DNA of 64,000 bases, from positions 124,001-188,000 of the forward strand of contig JAJDEF010000020.1 in the NCBI GenBank assembly GCA_029259945.1. The letters are read 5' to 3'. Of the stretch, positions 50,536 through 60,565 are shown in pieces (position 1 is the first letter of the stretch; every line of letters begins with the position of its first letter). The translations under genes and the position numbers were made by a program. The notes under the pieces were generated by a model. It had not been told where the DNA came from. It saw nothing but the letters and a program-made list of their open reading frames with translations, and made no database searches. Source of the DNA: Planctomycetota bacterium (lineage in GTDB: Bacteria > Planctomycetota > Planctomycetia > Pirellulales > Lacipirellulaceae).

Positions 50536-51738
50536 ATGCCCCTCGATGAGATGACTGGCCAAGAGCGCGTCCGTCGCGCGATGAATCTGGAAAAGCCGGA
50601 CCGCGTGCCGGTCTTCAGTCAGCTTGCCGTCGGACATTATTTCCTTTTTTCTGGCCTCAAGCCGCTCGACATCTGGTTCCGCAACGAAGCTTATGCAGAC
50701 GCCCTGGTTGCCCTGCAACGCCGTTACCAGTTCGATGGTATTCTCATCAACCTGCCGGGCCGCGATCCGGAATTTGAGAAACACATCGAACGGGTTGACC
50801 GCAAAGAAGAGGAACGTGAAACGTGGGTTCGCTGGAAAAACGGCAACTACACGCGTGTGCCCGATGACGACAATCCTCACTATTTTTGCAGCGACGGAAC
50901 GCGGTATTTTCCTTCATTCGACGAAGTCGACCCGGAGTCGCTGTGGTATGTGGAACCTTGGGACTTGACCGACATCACCTACCCTTACACTTGGGGATTT
51001 GAAGAAGAACCGCGACCCTTCGACAACTTTTTCCCCTCCTATCAGGAAGACGTTATCCGATTGGTGAAGGAAAGGGTGGGTGACACCGCCTCCGTGCACA
51101 GTGAAATCTTCAGCCCGTTTTCTCAGTTCCTGGAGTTGCTAAATTATGAATCCGCGCTGATGGGTTTGCTCGACGATCCGGGAAAATCTCACGCCATGCT
51201 CCAGAGGCTAACGCTCGGTGCCATCAACCTGGGCAAGCGCCATGCAGGGGCGGGTGCCGACGCAGTGCTCATTTCGTCGGCATTCGCCGGTTCCGGACTA
51301 ATTTCACGGGACGACTACGAGACCTTTGTCCTGCCGTACGAGAAAAAACTGATCGGCGAGATCCACGCCGACTATCCAGAGGTGAAGATCTACACACACA
51401 CCTGCGGGGGGATCGGCGATCGGCTGGACCTGATGCTCCGCACGGGGCTCGACGGGATCGACACGCTCGACCCACCGCCCTTGGGCACGGTGGAATTGGA
51501 CGAAGCGGTTCCCACGCTCCAGGGCAAGGCTTTCATCAAAGGGAATCTCGATCCAGTCAATACACTTCTCTACGGCAATGAGCAGACGGTTCGAGAGGCT
51601 GTCGAGCAACGATTGCAAATTGCCAAGCCTGGCGGTGGCTATATCTTGAGCACGGCCTGCTCGGTTGCACCGGCCGTCAAACCTGAACTTCTCGAGTTTA
51701 TGAGCGCTCTAACCCGCGAATTGGGCAGCTACGATTGA
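50536..51738 (+). CDS. Uroporphyrinogen decarboxylase (URO-D) family protein, likely methyltransferase-type
   Basis: MTGQERVRRAMNLEKPDRVPVF, VKIYTHTCGGIGDRLDLMLRTGLDGIDTLDP, GGGYILSTACSVAPAVKPE. Confidence 0.85.
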   Translation: MPLDEMTGQERVRRAMNLEKPDRVPVFSQLAVGHYFLFSGLKPLDIWFRNEAYADALVALQRRYQFDGILINLPGRDPEFEKHIERVDRKEEERETWVRWKNGNYTRVPDDDNPHYFCSDGTRYFPSFDEVDPESLWYVEPWDLTDITYPYTWGFEEEPRPFDNFFPSYQEDVIRLVKERVGDTASVHSEIFSPFSQFLELLNYESALMGLLDDPGKSHAMLQRLTLGAINLGKRHAGAGADAVLISSAFAGSGLISRDDYETFVLPYEKKLIGEIHADYPEVKIYTHTCGGIGDRLDLMLRTGLDGIDTLDPPPLGTVELDEAVPTLQGKAFIKGNLDPVNTLLYGNEQTVREAVEQRLQIAKPGGGYILSTACSVAPAVKPELLEFMSALTRELGSYD

Positions 51739-52096
51739 TCAAGTTTTCGTTAGCTGCACAGAGACCTATCTCGTTCATAAAACAGTTGACGCCTGCTGGC
51801 TACCCGAAGTGAGGGCTTAAGGGGAAAGTCTAGGGTTGGCTTCTCGGGTATCGCTGACCGAATCATGGGGGCCCTTCTATTTCTATTCGCTAATATCGGT
51901 TTTGATGGCAGTTTTGACGGGGTTGCGAAAAATGGGTCGAGTTATACGGCCCAGGTCAGTTGTCTAACTGGCCACCACCGAGTAGGATTACCGCTTGTTG
52001 TTTGCCACAGAAACACGAGCCGTTGATAACTAAGCAGCAGCGTCGGAGTGGTATGAGGCTGGGGGCAAAAACGCAAAACATCGATCATTGCAGTAG

Positions 52097-52178
<82 letters not shown>

Positions 52179-52315
52179 CTCGGTGGCATATTGCTGTCAT
52201 CCGTGGACATCTTGTTGCTTGGCTCAGGCAGACCTACTTGGCTGTCTGTCGCGGCGGTGGTAGATTGCCAGCCACAGAAGAAATTAGCCAAACAGCTTTC
52301 AGTCGCAAAGAAAAG

Positions 52316-52388
<73 letters not shown>

Positions 52389-52463
52389 CTTTTCTTTCTT
52401 TGACTCGATACAATTTTAGGGCTGGCCATCCACTAACCCCATAAAGGTCTGGTTCGCCTGATT

Positions 52464-53723
52464 GTGATCGAATTTTCTCTTATTCTTTCTGGCATCCTTC
52501 TACTGATCGTCATCGGGCAGACTGTTCTCGTGCTCGGCTTCGTCCGCAAGTTACAGGAAAGGCCAGCAGAGCTTTTGTCGGACGAGCAAGCTCCTCGGGC
52601 TGCCATCATTCTTTGCCTGCGCGGGGGCGACCCGTTTCTTGAGGAGTGTTTGAAAGGTCTTCTGAACCAGGACTACCCCGACTACGAAATCCGAATTGTT
52701 GTCGATCATCCAGACGATCCCGCCGGGCAGATCGCTGCTGACGTCGTCGAACGCGATGACAGTGCAGCACGAGTGACGCTCGAGTTTCTTCAAGAAAAAC
52801 GTTCGAGCTGTAGTTTGAAGTGCAGTTCTATTTTGCAGGTGGTTGGGTCGTTGGATGACTCGATCCAATTTATCGCTCAGATCGACGCCGATACGCTGGC
52901 TCACCCGACTTGGCTGCGGGAGCTTGCCACGACTCTAGCTGATGAGCAGGTTGGCGCAGCGACCGGCAACCGTTGGTATATGCCACGTAGCCATTCGGTG
53001 GGTTCGCTTGTTCGCTACAGTTGGAATGCTGCCGCCGTGGTTCAAATGTACTGGTATCGGGTCGCCTGGGGCGGTACGCTCGCGGTAAAAACGCGGCTGT
53101 TTCGCGAAACCGATTTGCTGGAAAAGTGGGGCAACGCATTTTGCGAAGACACGATGCTCTACGGCATGCTGAAAAAGCATGGCCTGCGTGTGGCATTCGT
53201 CCCTTCGTTGATGATGATCAATCGCGAGGAATGTGACTTGGGCGGATTCTTTCGCTGGGTCTGTCGGCAGCTAATGACCGCCCGACTTTACCATCCCGCC
53301 TGGCCAGCGGTCGTGGGACATGGGGTGGTCTCTACCCTAACGCCGGCTGCAACGCTCGGCACCATATTCTATGCCCTTGGGCAAAACGATACGGCTACCG
53401 CTTGTTGCCTTGCAATGGCGCTAGCGCTGTACGAAGCATCGTTGGCAGCGCTGCTTTGGCCCATGGAGAGTGCCATTCGCAGAATCGCCCAAGGGCGCGG
53501 CGAGCCCACCGATTGGCTAACCCCTGGCAGGTTGCTCAAATTCTTAGCCATCATGCCGTTGACTCAGGCCGTTTATGCGACCGCTTTAACGATGGCACAA
53601 TTCGCCAAGTCTACGAATTGGCGGGGCATTGCCTATCGGGTCGCAGGGCCTTGGCAGATTAAGATGCAGGGGTACCGGCCTTACGCCGCTCAGCCCGAAG
53701 TGGAAGAGACGAAATCGCTCTAG
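52464..53723 (+). CDS. Membrane glycosyltransferase family 2
   Basis: PRAAIILCLRGGDPFLEECLKGLLNQDYPDYEIRIVVDHPDDPA, AQIDADTLAHPTWLREL, C-terminal TMs. Confidence 0.88.
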   Translation: MIEFSLILSGILLLIVIGQTVLVLGFVRKLQERPAELLSDEQAPRAAIILCLRGGDPFLEECLKGLLNQDYPDYEIRIVVDHPDDPAGQIAADVVERDDSAARVTLEFLQEKRSSCSLKCSSILQVVGSLDDSIQFIAQIDADTLAHPTWLRELATTLADEQVGAATGNRWYMPRSHSVGSLVRYSWNAAAVVQMYWYRVAWGGTLAVKTRLFRETDLLEKWGNAFCEDTMLYGMLKKHGLRVAFVPSLMMINREECDLGGFFRWVCRQLMTARLYHPAWPAVVGHGVVSTLTPAATLGTIFYALGQNDTATACCLAMALALYEASLAALLWPMESAIRRIAQGRGEPTDWLTPGRLLKFLAIMPLTQAVYATALTMAQFAKSTNWRGIAYRVAGPWQIKMQGYRPYAAQPEVEETKSL

Positions 53724-53815
53724 CGAGCGGCACGGCCGGTTGCGTCGGCGGCGTAGTCCCGCAGGGCAATCGAATCGACGTATCTCTGGTGCGTTTCTCT
53801 ATCGCTGCACGCAAC

Positions 53816-54226
53816 CTACTTAAGAGGTACTACTCGACAGGAAATTTTGTCTCCTTGCAACGACACCCTCACCGAATAATTCGCTGAACTGTCTACCCAC
53901 CATAACACGTCGCCATCGTTCGGATCGGTCGTATTTCTTCTAAAAAAGAAGCCCTTATGTTCTTCTGGATCGGCCTCCCAACGGCGAACCGGCTTCATGC
54001 TGCTCGGGTTTTTGCCGGCTTTGATGAGGGCTCGCTTGGTGTATTGTAAAGCAACTTCCTCTGATAGCACAGTTCCTTCCGGTACGTCAAAGACATACTC
54101 CCGGCTTTTGGATTCATGGATCAAAGACACTATAATAAAGAATGCGGCTAGAAGCCACGCCAAAACTCCAACGGCCAATATCCAGAAGAGAAAACGTATT
54201 ACGGGATTCTTGAAAATCGCATTCAT
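53816..54226 (-). CDS. Hypothetical single-TM protein
   Basis: 136 aa; FWILAVGVLAWLLAAFFIIVSLIHES TM; no overlapping better ORF. Confidence 0.55.
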   Translation of the reverse strand: MNAIFKNPVIRFLFWILAVGVLAWLLAAFFIIVSLIHESKSREYVFDVPEGTVLSEEVALQYTKRALIKAGKNPSSMKPVRRWEADPEEHKGFFFRRNTTDPNDGDVLWWVDSSANYSVRVSLQGDKISCRVVPLK

Positions 54227-54469
54227 CGATATGCCAATTTATAACAATTGCACTTGCACCGGGAGGAGAAAACAGAGGGGCCGGTCCAATTTAGGATGCG
54301 GGACAGACTTTTTCAGCAGAATTTTTTGGAATAGTGGCCTGCATGCCGCCGGGGGAAATTATCATAACGAAGGGACGGGAGTCGATGCGGTGTGCCCTTC
54401 TGGCTGTTTGGAAAAAAACGTGTCGGTGGAGCGGGATATTTTTCCTACTCACATAAAGAGGTCGATTGA

Positions 54470-55723
54470 TTGACTACTCGCTCTGTAATCTTGCACGGCA
54501 ATAATTTTGACAGCAATCGTGGCTGCCAAGCTTTGCGACTGACCACACAGATGATTTTGGATCGCTATCTGCCCAACCGTTCGCGGCTGCATGCAAATAT
54601 ATTTCGCAACGACGATCCGCAGTTTTACTTGCACGAACCTGACCCGAATTCTGCGGGCCAACTGTGGGAAACACCCTGCCAGGGTGTGCCGCGATTTTAC
54701 TTTTGGGGTGCACCGTTGGTATGTTCTCGCTATCTAGGCAAGTTTCCTCGAATGAAGGTGCATCGAGCACTCGAAAACGCGACTGCACTCATCGCACTTG
54801 GCGGAGATACTCTTTCGTACGACTACGGTTTTTTAGCGACGTTGCTGTTCCTAAGTCCGCTCGATGCTGCGATCCGGCGTAAGATTCCGTCCGTTGTCTG
54901 GGCAGCCTCGATTGGTCCGTTTTCTGAAAGACCTAAGTGGGAAAAGCGATTTACGGAGGTACTTAAACAGGTCGATCTGATCACGGTTCGAGAGCCGATC
55001 ACCCAGGACTATTTAGAATCTCTGGGGATTCGCGAAAATACTCGCAAAGTGTCTGACCCGGCTTTCCTATTGCCGGTTAGCCCAACCCAATTGTCCGAGG
55101 ACCTCGAGCAAGCACTGGCAAGCGGAGCGATTGGAATTAATCTTGCGCCGCTGATGAAACGTTACAACAAACTTTCAACGAGCGCGTGGCGGAACCAGGC
55201 GTTAGAGATGCTCGCCGAAGTTCGCCGAAAGACGGATTGCCCGATCGTTTTGATCCCGCATGTGATGATGTCGGCGAAGATCTTCCCGCACAATGACGAC
55301 TACGGATTTATGCGAAAACTTCTCGACGCACTTCCGCCCGATGCAAGGCATGACGTTTTTTTGTACGATGCCCGCAACGATTCTAGTCGGCAGATAAAAT
55401 GGGTTATTTCGCAGCTCAGGGTTTTTGCTGGGTGCCGTGCGCATTCCACCATCGCCGCTCTGTCGTCTGGAGTTCCCACGTTCTGCATTGGCTATAGCAT
55501 CAAGTCCCGTGGGATCAACCTAGACATCTTTGGGCATGAACGTTGGGTAGCCCATGTTTCTGAGCTGACAGCTGGGCAACTTGCGGAGCGAATTCAAGAC
55601 TTGCTCCAAGAGGAAAAGGCTATTCGAGACCACCTGAGTTCATTTATTCCTGAGTACTCGCAACTCGCGTGGAAAAGTGGCGAGTTGTTGAAGGAATTGC
55701 TCACCGATAAAGGGCAACTTTGA
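54470..55723 (+). CDS. Polysaccharide pyruvyl transferase family protein
   Basis: SVILHGNNFDSNRGCQALRL, ALGGDTLSYDYG, TVREPITQDYLESLGI, GCRAHSTIAALSSGVPTFCIGYSIKSRGI. Confidence 0.88.
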   Translation: MTTRSVILHGNNFDSNRGCQALRLTTQMILDRYLPNRSRLHANIFRNDDPQFYLHEPDPNSAGQLWETPCQGVPRFYFWGAPLVCSRYLGKFPRMKVHRALENATALIALGGDTLSYDYGFLATLLFLSPLDAAIRRKIPSVVWAASIGPFSERPKWEKRFTEVLKQVDLITVREPITQDYLESLGIRENTRKVSDPAFLLPVSPTQLSEDLEQALASGAIGINLAPLMKRYNKLSTSAWRNQALEMLAEVRRKTDCPIVLIPHVMMSAKIFPHNDDYGFMRKLLDALPPDARHDVFLYDARNDSSRQIKWVISQLRVFAGCRAHSTIAALSSGVPTFCIGYSIKSRGINLDIFGHERWVAHVSELTAGQLAERIQDLLQEEKAIRDHLSSFIPEYSQLAWKSGELLKELLTDKGQL

Positions 55724-57156
55724 TGGCCACTTCACCGTTGAATATCTTAGAGACGGTTGTGGACTCTGGTTTCTGCTGTAGTTGTGGCGTCTGTGACGCT
55801 GTGTGTCCTACCGACCACTTAAAGATGATCGAAGATAACTGTGGGCAACTAGTTCCCGAAGGACAAACCTATTGTGCCGAGCGTTGTACGCTTTGCCTCG
55901 ATGTGTGTCCATTTTCTAATGAAGCCGAAGACGATGAAGATAGTCTGGGCCGTGAATTATTCGGTTCCGACCCGTCCCACACGCACAACGAATCGATGGG
56001 GTGGGTGCGAGACACCTTCGTCGGGGGAGTTGTCAACAACGAGGAGCGGATGAAAGCTCCGTCCGGGGGGCTGACCACCGCGCTCTTATGCCAATTGTTG
56101 AAGGAAAAGAAAATTGACGCGGCAATTGTGTTGGAGCCCATGACCGAGCGGCCCTGGTTTCGATTTCAAATTGCTGAAACCGAAGAGCAGATTCGCTCGT
56201 CGAGGGGCTCGGGGTACCATGTCACGGCACTCGACGATGCGCTCGATCAGATCCTCAAAGGGCCGGAGCGATCTTACGCCGTTGTGACTCTGCCGTGCGC
56301 AGCCAAAGGAATTCGTCTGGCACAAAAGCGCATGCCGAAGCTGCGTCGGAGAATCAAGTACGTGCTAGGGCTGGCGTGCAGCGGGTATCGTAGTTTGCAA
56401 TTTATCGACTTGCTTACCGCGTTAATGGGTAGCACCAGCGGGGATTTGAATTATCGGTCTAAACGATGGTCTCGCAATGCTCGGGACTATCGTGTGGAAC
56501 TAAAAACGGCGAAGACGATTAAATCGGTAAGGATGCTCGGACTATTCGGTTTTTTGTACGTGAACGAAGTTGGCGGACTCAAGAGTTGTCAATTCTGCGA
56601 CGACATGTTTGCAGAACTGGCCGATGCAACCTTCATGGATGCCTGGTTGCCTGAATATAACTCGGACCGACGCGGGACAAATCTGGTTGTCTCTAGAAAC
56701 GCAACTTTGAGTTCTGCGTTGACTACACTGCTAGCTAGCCCAGAATACGAAGGGGGGCGAATCGCTGCTGAGAAAGTTGAACAGAGCCAAATTGGTGAGT
56801 TACGTAAGAGACGAGATATCCTCGCCTCTTACGCTGAAATTGCTTCCGAAAAACTTGGTTATGTTCCTGGAAAACGCCTTGCCATTTGCACACCCCTCAC
56901 CGACAAGTCTTGCGAACAAGCCCGTAAAGAGCTGATGTTCTTTGACGAAGCCCGTGAGCTACTGATGCGATACCACAAGCGGATGACGCAGAAACCCCGT
57001 TGGCTAGCCCGCTGGTATGCATGGCGTCTATGCTGGAAAATCCTGAAACTCGCAACTCGCCACGGACTTCTCTCTAGGACATTCGAAGGGACAAAGTTTC
57101 TCAGGTTTATGTCTTTCAAACGTGTCGGTGCGAGCAACGACGGCAAGGGGTACTAA
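55720..57156 (+). CDS. FrhB-like protein (coenzyme F420 hydrogenase/dehydrogenase beta-subunit family) with N-terminal 4Fe-4S clusters
   Basis: CCSCGVCDAVCP and CAERCTLCLDVCPF ferredoxin motifs; GSGYHVTALDDAL, VVTLPCAAKGIRLAQKRMPKL, GLACSGYRS; 4-bp overlap with pyruvyl transferase gene. Confidence 0.9.
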   Translation: MMATSPLNILETVVDSGFCCSCGVCDAVCPTDHLKMIEDNCGQLVPEGQTYCAERCTLCLDVCPFSNEAEDDEDSLGRELFGSDPSHTHNESMGWVRDTFVGGVVNNEERMKAPSGGLTTALLCQLLKEKKIDAAIVLEPMTERPWFRFQIAETEEQIRSSRGSGYHVTALDDALDQILKGPERSYAVVTLPCAAKGIRLAQKRMPKLRRRIKYVLGLACSGYRSLQFIDLLTALMGSTSGDLNYRSKRWSRNARDYRVELKTAKTIKSVRMLGLFGFLYVNEVGGLKSCQFCDDMFAELADATFMDAWLPEYNSDRRGTNLVVSRNATLSSALTTLLASPEYEGGRIAAEKVEQSQIGELRKRRDILASYAEIASEKLGYVPGKRLAICTPLTDKSCEQARKELMFFDEARELLMRYHKRMTQKPRWLARWYAWRLCWKILKLATRHGLLSRTFEGTKFLRFMSFKRVGASNDGKGY

Positions 57157-57244
57157 GTCTTGCCATTGATATCCACTGACTGCAGATCACCTTCAATGAA
57201 ACAAATAACTTCACCTTATTCCTTTTCTTTACGATCGCCGTGTA

Positions 57245-58000
57245 CTACCAGACAACGACGGACGAATGAGGGCCGGCCTTGATGGCCCACGTATGATCAT
57301 CTGCAAGTTGTTCCTGAAGATTGGCCTCCCATTCTTCTGGATTCCACTGCCGAAGACATGAGACGATTCCATCCCACATAAACATCAAGGGCACGACAGG
57401 GACCAACCAACACCAGAGAACTCGACGAAGTCGACCAGGACGGCGAATTTTCAAGATCGGCAGAAGCAACGCGGGAAAGATTGCGAAGATCGTCAGCGCC
57501 ATCGAAAACGGCGTTTTGCGCAACGGCTCGAAGACAGCCACACGCTCGCCACTCTCGGATTGGGTTTTCAGAAACAAAGGTCGAAGCTTCGGAGGAATGT
57601 GATGAAACGCGGCGACTAGAACTAGAAGCGATTTTTCAGGCCAATCTCTCGGTTGAAGAAAATCAACCGGCTCGGAAACGCTTTCCACTTGCCCAGGAAA
57701 TTCTTTTTCTAACTCTTCCCAAACTTGGGTTTCTGGATATAAATCGCAAGGAATCAGTTTAAGGTTCGTGGCGCGCGAATCGCACGCCAGCTCTCGCGTA
57801 ATCGGCGCGGTGCCGGCTCCTAATTCAACGACTGACGTTAGCCCTTCTTTGTCACAAATATCGAGGATGTCGTTACTGACTTCTTGATAATAGGGACGAA
57901 ACTGCTGATTGCAGGTTTCCAATATCTCAAGCAGTGTCTTGCGGATTGGGTGCGGCGTTTTGGCATGATCGCAAAACTCAAAAGCATATCGTGTTTTCAT
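57245..58000 (-). CDS. Class I SAM methyltransferase-like protein with hydrophobic C-terminal segments
   Basis: SVVELGAGTAPITREL, LLVLVAAFHHIPPKLRPLFLK; hydrophobic segments MALTIFAIFPALLLPIL and VLWCWLVPVVPLMFM. Confidence 0.72.
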   Translation of the reverse strand: MKTRYAFEFCDHAKTPHPIRKTLLEILETCNQQFRPYYQEVSNDILDICDKEGLTSVVELGAGTAPITRELACDSRATNLKLIPCDLYPETQVWEELEKEFPGQVESVSEPVDFLQPRDWPEKSLLVLVAAFHHIPPKLRPLFLKTQSESGERVAVFEPLRKTPFSMALTIFAIFPALLLPILKIRRPGRLRRVLWCWLVPVVPLMFMWDGIVSCLRQWNPEEWEANLQEQLADDHTWAIKAGPHSSVVVW

Positions 58001-58135
58001 AAGGAGGCTATTTTAAATTTAGATTCTTCAGGAATCTGTTCTCAAGGCTCGTAGTAGAAGGTCTCGTTTTGAGGGGCGTTTAGGAATATCGCTTAATATA
58101 CCTGCTGCTACATTTCGCTTGAATTGGCTACTTCG

Positions 58136-59359
58136 CTAGACTTCTGCATAGGGGCGATATTCTAGCATCCGAATGGCATCGGGCGGAATCACTTGGTAGT
58201 CGATGCCACGCCACCGTACTTTCCTACTCAGCGAAGCGCTGATGATGGCCCATGAGATAACAACTAAGGCCACCGGCAGGGCAAACAACAACCGGAGTCG
58301 TATGGACCATGTGATCGGCGGATAGGGTTCGTCCTGAGCACTCGTCGCGCGGCGAGCGACGGTTCGATGCAACCATTCCATCAAAAATTGGCTCGCAACC
58401 CACTGGATTGTCATCGCTATTGCTAAAACCGAAGCAACGAACAAATTGCCCGTCGCGGCAGCAACGAGCGAAGTCAGAAAAACAGACGCCAGCAACAAAT
58501 ACAAACCAACAACGAGCATCACCACTTGAGGCCAACTCGAGTGGTAAAGACGTGTCCAAATTAATTGGCGTCGAATAAATCCGAAGCAACTTTTAAGCGT
58601 ACACTCTTCGCGGTTGAGAATCATCACATTAGGTTGCATGATGAGTCGAAAATTGGCTTTCCGCGTCGCCTCTTGAATAGCCGATTCTTCGCTGGGAGTG
58701 TTGAGCATCCGCTCAAAAAAATAATCGGTGGTGAACACTTCACGCCGCATGCTTAACGAGCCAGCCCATGTTGCGTGCATGAGATACATCGGCACGACGC
58801 ACGCTGCATTGTAGATGTAGCGAACCAACGATCCGCATTGGCGCAGGTTCGGGTCGTACCATCGATTGCCGGTCACTGCCCCAATGTCACGGACAGTCAA
58901 CGGCATCACCATATCTTTTAGCCAGTTCTGGTAAGCGATCGTATCGGCGTCGACCAGCACAGCGACCTCAATCGACGGATCGAATTTTTCGACACACTGT
59001 CGAACGGCGCTTGTTTTGAGATAGGCCCCTTCAGATCGCTGCTCTAAGAAAGACAAATGAAGAAAACGATCTGGGTGAGATGCCATCCACTGCTCGACCA
59101 CTTTGAGTGCTGGATCGGTGGGGTGGTCGACGATGACATGCACTTCGTAGTCTGGATAGTTTTGCGAGGTCAGCCGCTGCAAACACTCGCCAAGAAAAGG
59201 ATCGGCACCTCGCAAACTCAGAATGACCGCTGCACGGGGCAAACGGTCGTCAGCAACTTCGGGAACGGTTTCACTCGCCAGCCACCGGATATAGTGCCTA
59301 ACTCCGAGGAATTGCACGAGCACAATCACGGCCATGATGGTCAGAGTAGCAGCAAACAT
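58136..59359 (-). CDS. Membrane glycosyltransferase family 2 (paralogue of 52464-53723)
   Basis: PRAAVILSLRGADPFLGECLQRLTSQNYPDYEVHVIVDHPTDPA, AVLVDADTIAYQNWLKDM, C-terminal TMs. Confidence 0.88.
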   Translation of the reverse strand: MFAATLTIMAVIVLVQFLGVRHYIRWLASETVPEVADDRLPRAAVILSLRGADPFLGECLQRLTSQNYPDYEVHVIVDHPTDPALKVVEQWMASHPDRFLHLSFLEQRSEGAYLKTSAVRQCVEKFDPSIEVAVLVDADTIAYQNWLKDMVMPLTVRDIGAVTGNRWYDPNLRQCGSLVRYIYNAACVVPMYLMHATWAGSLSMRREVFTTDYFFERMLNTPSEESAIQEATRKANFRLIMQPNVMILNREECTLKSCFGFIRRQLIWTRLYHSSWPQVVMLVVGLYLLLASVFLTSLVAAATGNLFVASVLAIAMTIQWVASQFLMEWLHRTVARRATSAQDEPYPPITWSIRLRLLFALPVALVVISWAIISASLSRKVRWRGIDYQVIPPDAIRMLEYRPYAEV

Positions 59360-59416
59360 ACGCTAAAACTCACTTTTATGTTGAGACTTCGTCAGGTTAT
59401 TGTAATCGTGTTCACC

Positions 59417-60463
59417 TTAACCGAGTCCTAAACGTTGCCGCGAGGTGCCACGGTGTTCGACCCAATTCGAGTGATCAAGATACCACTGCACCGTCTGCTC
59501 CAAGCTGAGTGCGAGATCACATTTTGGCTGCCAGCCTAACTGCTGTTGTATTTTTGTCGAATCCATCGCGTAACGCCGATCGTGACCCGGTCGGTCTTCT
59601 ACAAAATCGATGAGCGAGCGGCAGGGAGCGTGGGGCAAGTTCGGCACCAAGCGTTCGACGGTGTCACAAACCGTGTAGACCACTTCTAGGTTGGTTAATT
59701 CGCAATTGCCGCCGATATTGTAAACCTCGCCCGGATTTCCTTTAGCCAGGACTCGCTGCAGGGCTCGGCAGTGGTCTTCGACATAAAGCCAATCGCGGAC
59801 GTTTTTACCATCGCCATAAACGGGCAATCGTTTTCCTTCGATGGCATTGAGAATCATTAGCGGGACCAACTTCTCGGGTAGCTGTCGGGGGCCGTAGTTA
59901 TTCGAACAATTTGTGATGATTGTGGGCAAGCCGTAGGTGTGATGATAAGCGTGAACAAAATGATCGGCCGAGGCTTTGGAAGCGGCATAGGGGGAGCTGG
60001 GTTGATATGGCGATGTTTCGGCAAACGCGCCCGTCTGCCCGAGCGAGCCGTAGACCTCATCGGTTGAAATGTGCAAGAAACGGAACTGTTCGCTTTCCGA
60101 GTCCTTTAAGCTTCTCCAATAGGACAGCACCGAAGCGAGTAGGCGTACCGTCCCGACGACATTGGTTTGCACGAAGACATCGGGGGAGTCGATCGAACGG
60201 TCGACATGACTTTCAGCCGCAAAGTTGAGAACAGCGCGAGGCTTGTGTTTCGCAAGAAGCGAATCCATGAGCTGTTGATCGCCGATATCACCTTCGACAA
60301 AATGAAAGCGGGGATCGTCGCTGACCGAAGTCAAGTTTTCTAGACTGCCGGCGTAGGTCAGTTTGTCGAGGACGACGACGGGAAGTGGTTCCTTGGCCAG
60401 CCACTGTTCGACGAAGGTGCTTCCAATAAAGCCTCCACCTCCGGTAATCAAGATACACGACAT
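59417..60463 (-). CDS. rfbB: dTDP-glucose 4,6-dehydratase
   Basis: ILITGGGGFIGSTFVEQWL, HISTDEVYGSLGQTGAFAETSPYQPSSPYAASKASADH, NCSNNYGPRQLPEKLVPLMI, GDGKNVRDWLYVEDHC. Confidence 0.95.
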   Translation of the reverse strand: MSCILITGGGGFIGSTFVEQWLAKEPLPVVVLDKLTYAGSLENLTSVSDDPRFHFVEGDIGDQQLMDSLLAKHKPRAVLNFAAESHVDRSIDSPDVFVQTNVVGTVRLLASVLSYWRSLKDSESEQFRFLHISTDEVYGSLGQTGAFAETSPYQPSSPYAASKASADHFVHAYHHTYGLPTIITNCSNNYGPRQLPEKLVPLMILNAIEGKRLPVYGDGKNVRDWLYVEDHCRALQRVLAKGNPGEVYNIGGNCELTNLEVVYTVCDTVERLVPNLPHAPCRSLIDFVEDRPGHDRRYAMDSTKIQQQLGWQPKCDLALSLEQTVQWYLDHSNWVEHRGTSRQRLGLG

Positions 60464-60565
60464 GGCTATCTCGTGGCGGTGCTACTACTATTTCTCGGTT
60501 CACCTGCCAACGAAATCGCAGTTTCGTTTAAAACAGGGCCTTAGGAAAAATCATTGCCTGCCTCT

